A DNA stretch of 9,717 nt from DASYHS01 sp035998295 (GTDB taxonomy: Bacteria > Pseudomonadota > Alphaproteobacteria > Azospirillales > Azospirillaceae). Below are positions 1 through 7,574 of the stretch, one piece after another. The stretch lies in contig NZ_DASYHS010000131.1 of the NCBI RefSeq assembly GCF_035998295.1, positions 1 through 9,717 of the forward strand, read 5' to 3'. Positions within the stretch are counted from its first letter, which is position 1. Each line of letters begins with the position of its first letter. The translations under genes were made by a program, and so were the position numbers. The notes below the pieces were generated by a model that had not been told where the DNA came from, searched no databases, and saw nothing but the letters and a program-made list of their open reading frames with translations.

Positions 1-1188
1 GTCCTCCAGCATCAGGTCCTGCTGGGCCAGCGCCGTGCGCAGCCGGTCGGCGTCACCGCGGTAGCGCAGCTCGACCGTGGCCTCGTCGCGCGACAGCGCG
101 CGCAGCACCGCGCCGGACACCAGCGGGACCTCGCCGAGGCGGCGGCGGGTCTGGACCCAGTCGTCGAGCCGGCCGATCGGGACCGTGACCAGGATGCTCC
201 CCTCCTCCTGGGACGCCGAGGTGGTCGCCAGCTTCCAGTCCTCCTCGAGCAGGCTGCCGACCGCCGCGACCGCCGCGCCGAGATAATCCTCGACCGTGCC
301 GTCCGGGCGCGCCGGCACCGGGACCGTCCGCGTCGGCTCGGGGCCGTCGGCGCCGTAGCGCGTCAGGCGGACCTCGCCCGGGACCGACGGGTCCGGGCCG
401 CCGGCGGGCGCCGGCAGCTCGGCGACCAGGACGTCCCCGGCGCCGTAGCGCTCCGCGATCGCGGCGAGCGCGTCGGTGTCGCCGGAGACCGCCTCCTCCG
501 CGCTGATGTCGGAGAGGTCGGCCAGCTCGCCATAGGGGACCTGGACCGGGACCAGCCCGCCGCCGGGCGGCGCGTTCTCCCACGCGTCGCGCCAGGCCGT
601 GCGGTCCTCCCACAGCACCGGCTCGCCGTCGGCGGCCCGGTAGACCGGCAGGACCAGGACCGGCTTGCTCATCGTCTCCGTGAAGGCGACGTTGCCGGAC
701 TGCAGGTGGTTGCGCACGGCGTCGGGGCGAAAGCGCACCGTCAGGGTCGCGAGGTAGCGCACGGACGAGCTGCGCTCCCGCTGGACCTCGAAGTCCTGGA
801 CCATGCGGGCCAGCTCGGCGTCGCCCGCGGGCGGCACCTCGGTGCCGGGAGGCGCCAGCCGCTGCACCAGCTCGGCATAGGCCTCGCGCTGGGCCTCGGC
901 GATCGCCTCGTCCCGGGCGGCGGCGGCACTGGCCGCGGTCACGTCGACCTCGACGTCCCTGACCGTGTAGACGTCCTCGATCGAGGAGGAGGCGGACGCC
1001 GGGGGCGCGGCGTCGCCGGGAACCTCGGCCGGGGCCTGACTGGAGGCTTCACCAGCGGCTTCACCGGGGACCTGTTCCTGCACCTGACCGGGAACTTGGG
1101 CGGCGGCGGTCGCCACGTGCAGGAAAGCGGCCGAGGCGGCAACTCCGAGTAAAGCGCGGATGCGCCGTGCCTGGCGGCGGTGAGACAT
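1..1188 (-). CDS. DUF2066 domain-containing exported protein, 3' end cut off by the window
   Basis: The frame stays open for 396 codons from ATG at 1188 to the left edge, so the C-terminus is missing. Residues 1-30 look like a Sec signal peptide: a basic start (RRQARRIR), a hydrophobic stretch around 12-29 and an alanine-rich cleavage area before QVPG. A low-complexity linker rich in Q, E, V, P, G and A follows (about 31-68). From about 70 the protein resembles DUF2066 proteins, with VYTVRDVEVDVTA, then REAYAELVQRL, RYLATLTVRFRPDAVRNHL and KPVLVLPVYR. The family has no established function and is usually predicted to be periplasmic. A GGAAGG ribosome site (1196-1201) lies 7 bases upstream of the start. 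It is divergent from purM, a neighbourhood I recall from other Rhodospirillales. The family assignment is from recognition, not a search. Confidence 0.83.
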   Translation of the reverse strand, partial: MSHRRQARRIRALLGVAASAAFLHVATAAAQVPGQVQEQVPGEAAGEASSQAPAEVPGDAAPPASASSSIEDVYTVRDVEVDVTAASAAAARDEAIAEAQREAYAELVQRLAPPGTEVPPAGDAELARMVQDFEVQRERSSSVRYLATLTVRFRPDAVRNHLQSGNVAFTETMSKPVLVLPVYRAADGEPVLWEDRTAWRDAWENAPPGGGLVPVQVPYGELADLSDISAEEAVSGDTDALAAIAERYGAGDVLVAELPAPAGGPDPSVPGEVRLTRYGADGPEPTRTVPVPARPDGTVEDYLGAAVAAVGSLLEEDWKLATTSASQEEGSILVTVPIGRLDDWVQTRRRLGEVPLVSGAVLRALSRDEATVELRYRGDADRLRTALAQQDLMLED

Positions 1189-2340
1189 TGCAAAGCCTTC
1201 CGATTCGAGTATGTTCGCCCCGTTCAACGGTCCGGTTTATATCCCAGCCCGCGCGAGGACGCCATCAGCACACCATCTTATAACACCGGCGGGGCGTACA
1301 AGGATGCCGGCGTCGACATCGACGCCGGGAACGCGCTCGTCGACGCGATCAAGCCGCTCGCCAGATCGACCGCCCGCGTCGGCGCGGATGCCGGGCTCGG
1401 CGGGTTCGGCGCGCTGTTCGACCTCAAGGCGGCCGGGTTCCGCGACCCGATCCTCGTCGCCTCGACCGACGGCGTCGGCACCAAGCTGAAGGTCGCGATC
1501 GCCGCCGGCCGGCACGCCACCGTCGGCATCGACCTCGTCGCGATGAGCGTCAACGACCTCGTCGTCCAGGGCGCGGAGCCGCTGTTCTTCCTCGACTACT
1601 ACGCGACCGGCAAGCTCGACGTCGCGACCGGCCGCGACGTCGTCTCCGGCATCGCCGAGGGCTGCCGCCAGGCCGGCTGCGCGCTGATCGGCGGCGAGAC
1701 GGCCGAGATGCCGGGCATGTATCACGGCGGCGACTACGACCTCGCGGGCTTCGCGGTCGGCGCGGTCGAACGGGACCAGGTGCTGACCGGCGCCGGCGTC
1801 GCGCCGGGCGACGTCGTGCTCGGCCTCGCCTCGACCGGCGTCCATTCCAACGGCTTCAGCCTGGTGCGCCGCCTGGTCGAGACCTCCGGCCTCGCCTACG
1901 ACGCCGAAGCCCCGTTCGAGCCCGGCGTGCCGCTCGGCGAGGCGCTGCTCCGCCCGACGCGGATCTATGTCCGCTCCGTCCTCGCGGCCGTGCGCGCGGG
2001 CACGGTCCGCGGCCTCGCCCACATCACCGGCGGCGGGCTGGTGGAGAACATCCCGCGCGTGCTGCCCGACGGGCTCGGCGTCGCGCTCGACGCGGGCGCG
2101 TGGCCGCTGCTGCCGGTGTTCCGCTGGATGAAGGGCATCGGCGGCCTTCCCGACCTGGAACTGGCGCGGACGTTCAACTGCGGCATCGGCATGGTCGCCC
2201 TGTGCCCGGCCGAGCGCGCCGACGAGGCCGAGCGCATCCTGCGCGAGGGCGGCGAGACCGTCCACCGCATCGGCACGGTCGTGCCGGCCGGCGCGGACCG
2301 GGTGGTCATCGAGGGGATGGACCGGGCGTGGCGCGTCTGA
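1180..2340 (+). CDS. purM: phosphoribosylformylglycinamidine cyclo-ligase (AIR synthetase) PurM
   Basis: PurM performs the fifth step of de novo purine synthesis in the cytoplasm, closing FGAM to aminoimidazole ribotide with ATP. Family signatures are clear and in order: YKDAGVDIDAGN near the N-terminus, the ATP-site motif STDGVGTKLKVA, DLVAMSVNDLVVQGAEP, GGETAEMPGMY, STGVHSNGFSLVR, HITGGGLVENIPR and the C-terminal TFNCGIGMVA. The coordinates use GTG 1180, the only ATG, GTG or TTG in frame before the conserved region, giving 386 residues. That start overlaps the divergent DUF2066 start codon and adds an atypical 28-residue extension. ATC at 1264 would give 358 residues beginning (M)STPSYNTGG, closer to the roughly 345 of E. 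coli PurM, with a GAGGA site just upstream; I think this is the true start. The 3' end overlaps purN by 13 bases. Confidence 0.97.
   Translation: MRHCKAFRFEYVRPVQRSGLYPSPREDAISTPSYNTGGAYKDAGVDIDAGNALVDAIKPLARSTARVGADAGLGGFGALFDLKAAGFRDPILVASTDGVGTKLKVAIAAGRHATVGIDLVAMSVNDLVVQGAEPLFFLDYYATGKLDVATGRDVVSGIAEGCRQAGCALIGGETAEMPGMYHGGDYDLAGFAVGAVERDQVLTGAGVAPGDVVLGLASTGVHSNGFSLVRRLVETSGLAYDAEAPFEPGVPLGEALLRPTRIYVRSVLAAVRAGTVRGLAHITGGGLVENIPRVLPDGLGVALDAGAWPLLPVFRWMKGIGGLPDLELARTFNCGIGMVALCPAERADEAERILREGGETVHRIGTVVPAGADRVVIEGMDRAWRV
1189..1263. promoter_or_regulatory. divergent DUF2066 / purM intergenic region with candidate promoters
   Basis: The 75 bases must hold the promoters of both divergent genes if purM starts at ATC 1264. 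In the purM direction one candidate is TTGCAA (1188-1193), 16 bases, TATGTT (1210-1215), each 4 of 6 matches to the sigma-70 consensus. A second -10-like TATATC lies at 1238-1243 without a good -35. A GAGGA ribosome-site-like stretch lies at 1255-1259, 4 bases before ATC 1264. On the minus strand TATAAA (1236-1241) is a possible -10 for the DUF2066 gene, but its -35 is poor. No operator was recognised. Confidence 0.35.
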
Positions 2341-2978
2341 AGGTCGGCGTCCTGATCTCGGGGCGCGGTTCCAACCTGCAGGCGCTTCTCGACGCCTGCG
2401 CCGACCCGGCCTTCCCGGCCGAGATCGTGGCCGTGCTCTCCAACCGGCCGGGCGCCGCCGGCCTGGAGCGCGCGCGCGCCGCCGGTGTCGCCGCCGGCGT
2501 CGTCGACCATCGCGCCTATCCCAACCGCGCCGCCTTCGAGGAGGCGCTCGACCGCACGCTGCGCGACGCGGGGGTCGGGTTCGTGTGCCTCGCCGGCTTC
2601 ATGCGGCTGCTGACGCCGTGGTTCGTCGAGCGCTGGCGCGACCGGATGATCAACATCCACCCGTCCCTGCTGCCGGCCTTCCCGGGCCTGGACACGCATC
2701 GCCGCGCGATCGAGGCCGGCGTCCGGTTCACGGGCTGCACCGTCCATTTCGTGCGCGCCGAGATGGACGACGGCCCGATCCTGGTCCAGGCGGCGGTCCC
2801 CGTGCTGCCCCGCGACGACGAGCATGCGCTCGCCGCCCGGGTGCTGGAGGCCGAGCACCGCTGCTACCCCCTGGCGCTGCGCCTGGTCGCCGAAGGCCGC
2901 GCGCGGGTGGCCGGCGTCCGCGTCGAGATAAGCGACGCCGCCGGCCCGGCCGGCGCCGTCCTCAACCCGGAGGCATGA
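2328..2978 (+). CDS. purN: phosphoribosylglycinamide formyltransferase PurN (10-formyl-THF dependent)
   Basis: PurN transfers a formyl group from 10-formyltetrahydrofolate to glycinamide ribotide, the third step of de novo purine synthesis. The 216-residue length is typical. The phosphate-binding loop is SGRGSNLQ (residues 11-18). The catalytic set is visible: N109 and H111 in INIHPSLLPAFPG, and D147 in MDDGPILVQ, corresponding to N106, H108 and D144 of the E. coli enzyme. GTG 2328 was chosen because VARLKVGVLISGRGSN is the usual N-terminus; any upstream start in this frame would extend deep into purM. The start lies inside purM, 13 bases before its end, so translation is probably coupled. 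A GAGGGG stretch (2311-2316) is rather far upstream, 11 bases from the start. The stop forms an ATGA overlap with an ATG that opens a frame leading into the next gene (see findings). Confidence 0.97.
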   Translation: MARLKVGVLISGRGSNLQALLDACADPAFPAEIVAVLSNRPGAAGLERARAAGVAAGVVDHRAYPNRAAFEEALDRTLRDAGVGFVCLAGFMRLLTPWFVERWRDRMINIHPSLLPAFPGLDTHRRAIEAGVRFTGCTVHFVRAEMDDGPILVQAAVPVLPRDDEHALAARVLEAEHRCYPLALRLVAEGRARVAGVRVEISDAAGPAGAVLNPEA

Positions 2979-2992
2979 GCGCCCGAACCCGC

Positions 2993-3021
2993 TTGTGCCG
3001 ATGCGTTTTTCGCCCTAAATC
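2993..3021 (+). promoter_or_regulatory. candidate promoter of the oxidase subunit IV gene
   Basis: CCTAAATC (3014-3021) matches 7 of 8 positions of the alphaproteobacterial -10 consensus GCTANAWC known from Caulobacter. TTGTGCC (2993-2999) is a partial match to TTGACGS, 14 bases upstream. Transcription would start near 3028, placing the 12-base tandem repeat in an mRNA leader of about 85 bases. No terminator after purN is evident, so read-through from purMN is also possible. Confidence 0.4.
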
Positions 3022-3090
3022 CGATCCCGGAATTCGACCCCGAAACCGACCCCGAAACCGATCCCGAAACCGATCTCGAAACCGATCGAC
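3022..3090. repeat. 12-base tandem repeat, consensus CGAYCYCGAAAC
   Basis: Four full units lie head to tail: CGACCCCGAAAC (3035-3046), the same again (3047-3058), CGATCCCGAAAC (3059-3070) and CGATCTCGAAAC (3071-3082). A partial unit CGATCGAC follows (3083-3090), and a degenerate 13-base copy precedes them (3022-3034). Drift is limited to C/T changes, so the array looks recent. It lies between purN and the subunit IV gene, just upstream of that gene's ribosome site. The period is a multiple of three, so a frame through it encodes repeated RPRN and RSRN. Confidence 0.93.
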
Positions 3091-3112
3091 GTCCAGACAA
3101 CGAGGGAAGCAG

Positions 3113-3259
3113 ATGGCCATGGCCGACAACAAGCCCGTATGGCGCGACGAGCGTTACCGCGACCACCTGGAGACCTATAACGGCTTCATGCGGTTCGCCC
3201 AGTACTCGACCGTCGCCGTGATCGTCCTGCTGGCGTTGATGGCGCTGTTCCTGCTCTGA
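3113..3259 (+). CDS. aa3-type cytochrome c oxidase subunit IV (COX4_pro_2 family), 48 residues
   Basis: This is the small fourth subunit found with alphaproteobacterial aa3 oxidases, a single-helix inner-membrane protein that is not catalytic. The protein begins MAMADNKPVWRDERYRDH, followed by the family hallmark HLETYNGFMRFAQYSTV at about 18-34 and one transmembrane helix (about 29-48) that runs to the C-terminus. Length fits the family, usually 45 to 65 residues. ATG 3113 was chosen because GAGGGAAG (3102-3109) is well spaced; ATG 3119 is an alternative two codons in. The other oxidase genes are not nearby, which is common for this subunit. Its stop codon sits within a CTGA that may start the next gene. 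Confidence 0.92.
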   Translation: MAMADNKPVWRDERYRDHLETYNGFMRFAQYSTVAVIVLLALMALFLL

Positions 3260-3324
3260 CGGCGCTCCCGTTCGACCCGTTCCGGATCGACTGGAACACC
3301 TGCACCGAGTCCCAGTGGGACCTC

Positions 3325-4215
3325 ATGCTGGCGGCGTGCCGGCGGCCGACCTTCCTGCAGTCCCGGCAGTATGCGGCCGCCCTCGCCCGGACCGAGGGGT
3401 GGCACGCCGATTTCGGCCTGATCCGGTTCAACGGGAAGCCGATCGGGATCGTCCAGGTCCAGGTCCGGCGCTGGCTGCCGTTCCTGCGCACCTGCCGCAT
3501 CCATCGCGGGCCGGTCTGGATCCACGACGAGATCCCGGGCGAGATGCTGAAGCTGGTGCTGCGCATCCTGCGCCGGCGCTATCACCTGCTCGCGGGCCGG
3601 CCGCTCCTGTTCCATCCCGAACTCGCCGACACCGACGCGAACCGCCTGCGCCTGGAGCAATGCGGCTTCCGAAGGCGCGCGGAAGGCTACGGCACGATCT
3701 GGCTGGACCTGTCCGTCGGGCTGGATGCGCTCAGGGCTGGCCTCGACCAGAAATGGCGCAACGCCCTGTCGGGCGCCGAGCGGCACGGGCTCTCCCTCGC
3801 GGTCGACGCCGAGGGCGGGCTGTTCGACTGGCTGATGGGCCCCTATCTCGAGGACAAGCTGCGGCGCGGCTATGTCGGCCCCTCGCCGGCCTTCCTGCGC
3901 GTCCTCTACGAGGTCGGCGACGACGCGAGCCGGCCGGTCGTCCTCCAGGCGCTGCATGCGGGCCGCCCGGTGGCCGGCATCCTGCTCGTGCGCCACGGCC
4001 GCGCGGCGACATACCAGGTCGGCTGGACCTCCGAGGAGGGCCGCCGGCTGCGCGCGCACCATTTCCTGCTCTGGAACGCCGCCGTCTGGCTGAAGCGGGC
4101 CGGGACGGCCTGGCTCGACCTCGGCGGCGTGAACGACCGGGACGCGGCCGGCATCGCGCGTTTCAAGGCCGGCATGGGCGGCCGGCCGGTCACGCTGGCC
4201 GGCGGCTACGTCTAG
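3325..4215 (+). CDS. FemAB/BioF2-like GNAT-fold acyl- or aminoacyl-transferase
   Basis: From ATG 3325 the protein has 296 residues resembling the Acetyltransf_6 (BioF2-like, FemAB-like) group. Members transfer acyl or aminoacyl groups, some to peptidoglycan precursors; the substrate here is unknown. Supporting features are PTFLQSRQYAAAL near the start, RGPVWI, KWRNALSGAERHGL around 150, and the C-terminal set YQVGWTSEEGRRLRAHHFLLW, WLDLGGVND and IARFKAGMGGRPV, typical of FemAB-like domains. No signal peptide or membrane helix is apparent. Coding similarity seems to extend upstream of 3325: the preceding in-frame codons read DWNTCTESQWDL, which fits the start of this fold, but no ATG, GTG or TTG exists there back to the stop at 3178. 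CTG 3256, overlapping the previous stop as CTGA, would give 319 residues. Probably cotranscribed with the oxidase subunit gene. Confidence 0.82.
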   Translation: MLAACRRPTFLQSRQYAAALARTEGWHADFGLIRFNGKPIGIVQVQVRRWLPFLRTCRIHRGPVWIHDEIPGEMLKLVLRILRRRYHLLAGRPLLFHPELADTDANRLRLEQCGFRRRAEGYGTIWLDLSVGLDALRAGLDQKWRNALSGAERHGLSLAVDAEGGLFDWLMGPYLEDKLRRGYVGPSPAFLRVLYEVGDDASRPVVLQALHAGRPVAGILLVRHGRAATYQVGWTSEEGRRLRAHHFLLWNAAVWLKRAGTAWLDLGGVNDRDAAGIARFKAGMGGRPVTLAGGYV

Positions 4216-4235
4216 TCCGGCGCCTAATCCGGACT
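4214..4235. terminator. stem-loop in the convergent gap, possible bidirectional terminator
   Basis: AGTCCGG (4214-4220) pairs perfectly with CCGGACT (4229-4235) around an 8-base loop. The stem includes the last bases of the FemAB-like gene's stop codon, and the loop holds the stop of the opposite small gene. There is no clear T-run on either side, so termination is inferred from position only. Confidence 0.4.
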
Positions 4236-4400
4236 GCCGAACCGCCCTTCAACCCCCTTGTCGCCGAGGGTCGACGGACGGTCCGAGCGCTTCTCGCGCA
4301 GCGCCTTGTTGGCTTCCTGCGCCTCGCGGCCCTTCTCGTCGGCGCCGAAGATCTCCTCCGCGCGTTCGGAACGTTCCTCGATCTTGCGATCCTTGGTCAT
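4224..4400 (-). CDS. small highly charged protein, 58 residues, unknown function
   Basis: The protein begins MTKDRKIEERSERAEEIFGA, has EAQEANKALREKR in the middle (29-39) and ends VEGRFGSPD. It is very rich in E, K, R and D and poor in large hydrophobic residues. The first 40 residues could form an amphipathic or coiled helix; the rest looks disordered. I do not recognise a named family. Support for it being real: a GGAGG ribosome site (CCTCC at 4405-4409 on the plus strand) 4 bases from ATG 4400, a stress-type promoter with a 30-base leader, and a tight convergent fit with the upstream gene (8 bases between stop codons). Small hydrophilic stress proteins of this kind occur in alphaproteobacteria, so a general-stress role is an inference from promoter and composition. 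Confidence 0.7.
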   Translation of the reverse strand: MTKDRKIEERSERAEEIFGADEKGREAQEANKALREKRSDRPSTLGDKGVEGRFGSPD

Positions 4401-4437
4401 GCTGCCTCCGGTCGCCGGTCAGAAATAAGTCCGGGAT

Positions 4438-4463
4438 AAACAGGCCCCCGGCACCGGCGTTCC
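4438..4463 (-). promoter_or_regulatory. EcfG-type general stress promoter for the small charged protein
   Basis: Read on the minus strand: GGAAC (4459-4463), a 16-base spacer, then TGTT (4439-4442) followed by TA. The alphaproteobacterial EcfG consensus is GGAAC, 16-17 bases, CGTT; the -35 is perfect and the -10 differs at one position. Transcription would start near 4431, about 30 bases before the ATG at 4400. A hairpin-capable CACCGG/CCGGTG pair (4452-4467) overlaps the -35. Confidence 0.6.
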
Positions 4464-4524
4464 GGTGGGACCCGATGCCGCAGCCCGATTGCGTCGGCCG
4501 GCGGAAGCCGTCATCTCTACGGGG

Positions 4525-4540
4525 CGCGGCGCACGCCGCG
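4525..4540 (+). promoter_or_regulatory. GC hairpin directly before the globin ribosome site
   Basis: CGCGGCG (4525-4531) and CGCCGCG (4534-4540) are perfect inverted repeats separated by 2 bases; realistically 6 pairs close a 4-base loop. The AGGAG site begins 2 bases after the stem, so a folded leader could influence ribosome access. In GC-rich DNA such pairs also arise by chance. Confidence 0.3.
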
Positions 4541-4554
4541 GCAGGAGAGACGGC

Positions 4555-4938
4555 ATGAACCCCGTGGACACGCCCCTTCGCGACACCATCGACGAAGCGG
4601 GCATCGCAGCGCTCGTGGACACGTTCTACGGCAAGGTCCGTTCCGATCCGGATCTCGGGCCCGTATTCGAGGGCGCGATCTCGGACTGGGGGCCGCATCT
4701 CGGCACGATGCGGCGGTTCTGGAGTTCGGTGATGCTGCGCACCGCGAGCTATCACGGCACGCCCATGCAGAAGCACGCGGCCCTGCCGGGCCTCACGCCG
4801 CAACTGTTCGACCGGTGGCTCGTCCTGTTCGACCGCACGGCCGGCGAGCTGTTCGTACCGGAACTGGCGGCCGAGTTCTGCACCCGCGCCCACCGGATCG
4901 CGCGCTCGCTCCAGCTCGGCCTGTTCTACCGGCCCTGA
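4555..4938 (+). CDS. group III (P-type) truncated haemoglobin
   Basis: A 127-residue haem protein of the 2-over-2 globin fold, expected to be cytoplasmic and to bind oxygen or nitric oxide; the physiological role of group III globins is not settled. Evidence is the pattern DTFYGKVRSDPDLGPVF at 22-38 (B helix, Y25 as likely B10 tyrosine), then DWGPHLGTMRRFWSSVML at 44-61 (H48 as likely E7, FW at 55-56), and YHGTPMQKHAAL at 66-77, with H74 as likely proximal haem ligand. FDRWLVLFDRT (85-95) carries the conserved G-helix tryptophan W88. ATG 4555 has an excellent AGGAG site (4543-4547) 7 bases away; the in-frame ATG at 4465 would add an arginine-rich extension not seen in the family. It is divergent from the small charged gene and convergent with ndk. 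No FNR- or NnrR-like box was seen. Confidence 0.92.
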   Translation: MNPVDTPLRDTIDEAGIAALVDTFYGKVRSDPDLGPVFEGAISDWGPHLGTMRRFWSSVMLRTASYHGTPMQKHAALPGLTPQLFDRWLVLFDRTAGELFVPELAAEFCTRAHRIARSLQLGLFYRP

Positions 4939-4961
4939 GCTTCAGCAGAGGCCGTCGCCAG

Positions 4962-4992
4962 GGGGAGGTCGGGCCGCCGGCCTTCCCTCCCC
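4962..4992. terminator. GC-rich inverted repeat between the convergent globin and ndk genes
   Basis: GGGGAGG (4962-4968) pairs with CCTCCCC (4986-4992), and the interior holds GGCC-GCC-GGCC, which can extend the structure. It lies in the 64-base gap between two convergent stop codons, where a bidirectional terminator is expected. There is no T-run, so this is a positional inference. Confidence 0.42.
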
Positions 4993-5002
4993 GCCGGGTG
5001 GC

Positions 5003-5425
5003 TCAGCCGACGATGTCGATCTCGCCGAAGAAGAACGCGATCTCCTGGGCGGCCGTGTCGGCGCCGTCGGAGCCGTGGACGGAGTTCGCCTCGATCGATT
5101 CGGCGAAATCCTTGCGGATCGTGCCGGCGGCGGCGTTGGCGGGGTTGGTGGCGCCCATGATCTCGCGGTTGCGCGCGACGGCGTTGTCGCCCTCGAGCAC
5201 CTGGACCACGACCGGGCCTGAGATCATGAACTCGACCAGTTCCGGGAAGAAGGAGCGCTCGGCATGGACGGCGTAGAACTTCTCCGCCTGCTCGCGGGTC
5301 AGCCTGGTCCGCTTCTGCGCGACGATGCGCAGTCCGGCGTCCTCGAACCGGGCGTTGATCTTGCCGGTGAGGTTGCGGCGGGTGGCATCCGGCTTGATGA
5401 TGGACAAGGTCCGTTCGACGGCCAT
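5003..5425 (-). CDS. ndk: nucleoside diphosphate kinase
   Basis: Ndk moves the terminal phosphate of ATP to other nucleoside diphosphates through a phosphohistidine intermediate, keeping NTP and dNTP pools balanced. The 140-residue length is the bacterial norm. Visible landmarks are ERTLSIIKPDA (K11), RNLTGKINARFEDAGL, FYAVHAERSFFPELVEFM, GDNAVARNREIMGATNP, and the active-site motif ANSVHGSD with catalytic H117. ATG 5425 has an AGGAG site (5434-5438) 8 bases upstream. The gene is single, convergent with the globin and divergent from the ABC-F gene, and has its own sigma-70-like promoter. Sequence gives no oddity. Confidence 0.98.
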   Translation of the reverse strand: MAVERTLSIIKPDATRRNLTGKINARFEDAGLRIVAQKRTRLTREQAEKFYAVHAERSFFPELVEFMISGPVVVQVLEGDNAVARNREIMGATNPANAAAGTIRKDFAESIEANSVHGSDGADTAAQEIAFFFGEIDIVG

Positions 5426-5460
5426 TTAAAGAGCTCCTGTGCTTTCGCGGAATTCGCGGC

Positions 5461-5489
5461 GTTATATACGCGGGGCCGCGGCCCGGCAA
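5461..5489 (-). promoter_or_regulatory. sigma-70-type promoter of ndk
   Basis: On the minus strand TTGCCG (5484-5489), a 17-base spacer, and TATAAC (5461-5466). The -10 matches the consensus at 5 of 6 positions and the -35 at 4 of 6. Transcription would start near 5454, leaving a leader of about 28 bases that contains the AGGAG ribosome site. Confidence 0.6.
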
Positions 5490-5520
5490 CCGCGTCTTTG
5501 CGACGCGGGCCGGCGGACGC

Positions 5521-5550
5521 TTCAAATCCCGGGCGTCTCCGTGCTAAACC
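5521..5550 (+). promoter_or_regulatory. candidate promoter of the ABC-F gene
   Basis: GCTAAACC (5543-5550) matches 7 of 8 positions of the alphaproteobacterial -10 consensus GCTANAWC; TTCAAAT (5521-5527) is a weak -35 15 bases upstream. The predicted transcription start falls only a few bases before ATG 5560, so the mRNA would be leaderless or nearly so, consistent with the absence of a purine-rich ribosome site there. Confidence 0.45.
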
Positions 5551-5559
5551 CACCTTCCC

Positions 5560-7494
<1,935 letters not shown>

Positions 7495-7574
7495 GGCGCG
7501 TCTGGGCGGGCGCTTGCCACGACGATGCCGTTCGTTCTAAGCATTCGACGGCTTGGTTCTGAAGGAGACGCGGC

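Noticed and set aside
1237..2265. 342-codon minus-strand frame opposite purM
   Set aside because: Antisense shadow of purM with no recognisable motif.
2100..2327. Upstream extension of purN inside purM
   Set aside because: The PurN fold begins at RLKVGVLISGRGSN; the preceding codons are purM read in another frame.
3022..3090. Possible CRISPR array
   Set aside because: The 12-base units are directly adjacent with no spacers, and no cas genes are present.
3175..4062. 295-codon minus-strand frame opposite the FemAB-like gene
   Set aside because: Repetitive A/Q/R/D composition, no motif, and it runs opposite a gene with clear family signatures.
4465..4554. N-terminal extension of the truncated haemoglobin from ATG 4465
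   Set aside because: The added 30 residues are arginine-rich and unlike the family, while ATG 4555 has a strong, well-spaced AGGAG site.
4249..4893. 214-codon minus-strand frame covering the globin and the small charged gene
   Set aside because: It is in a different frame from the small gene and opposite the globin; no ribosome site or domain.
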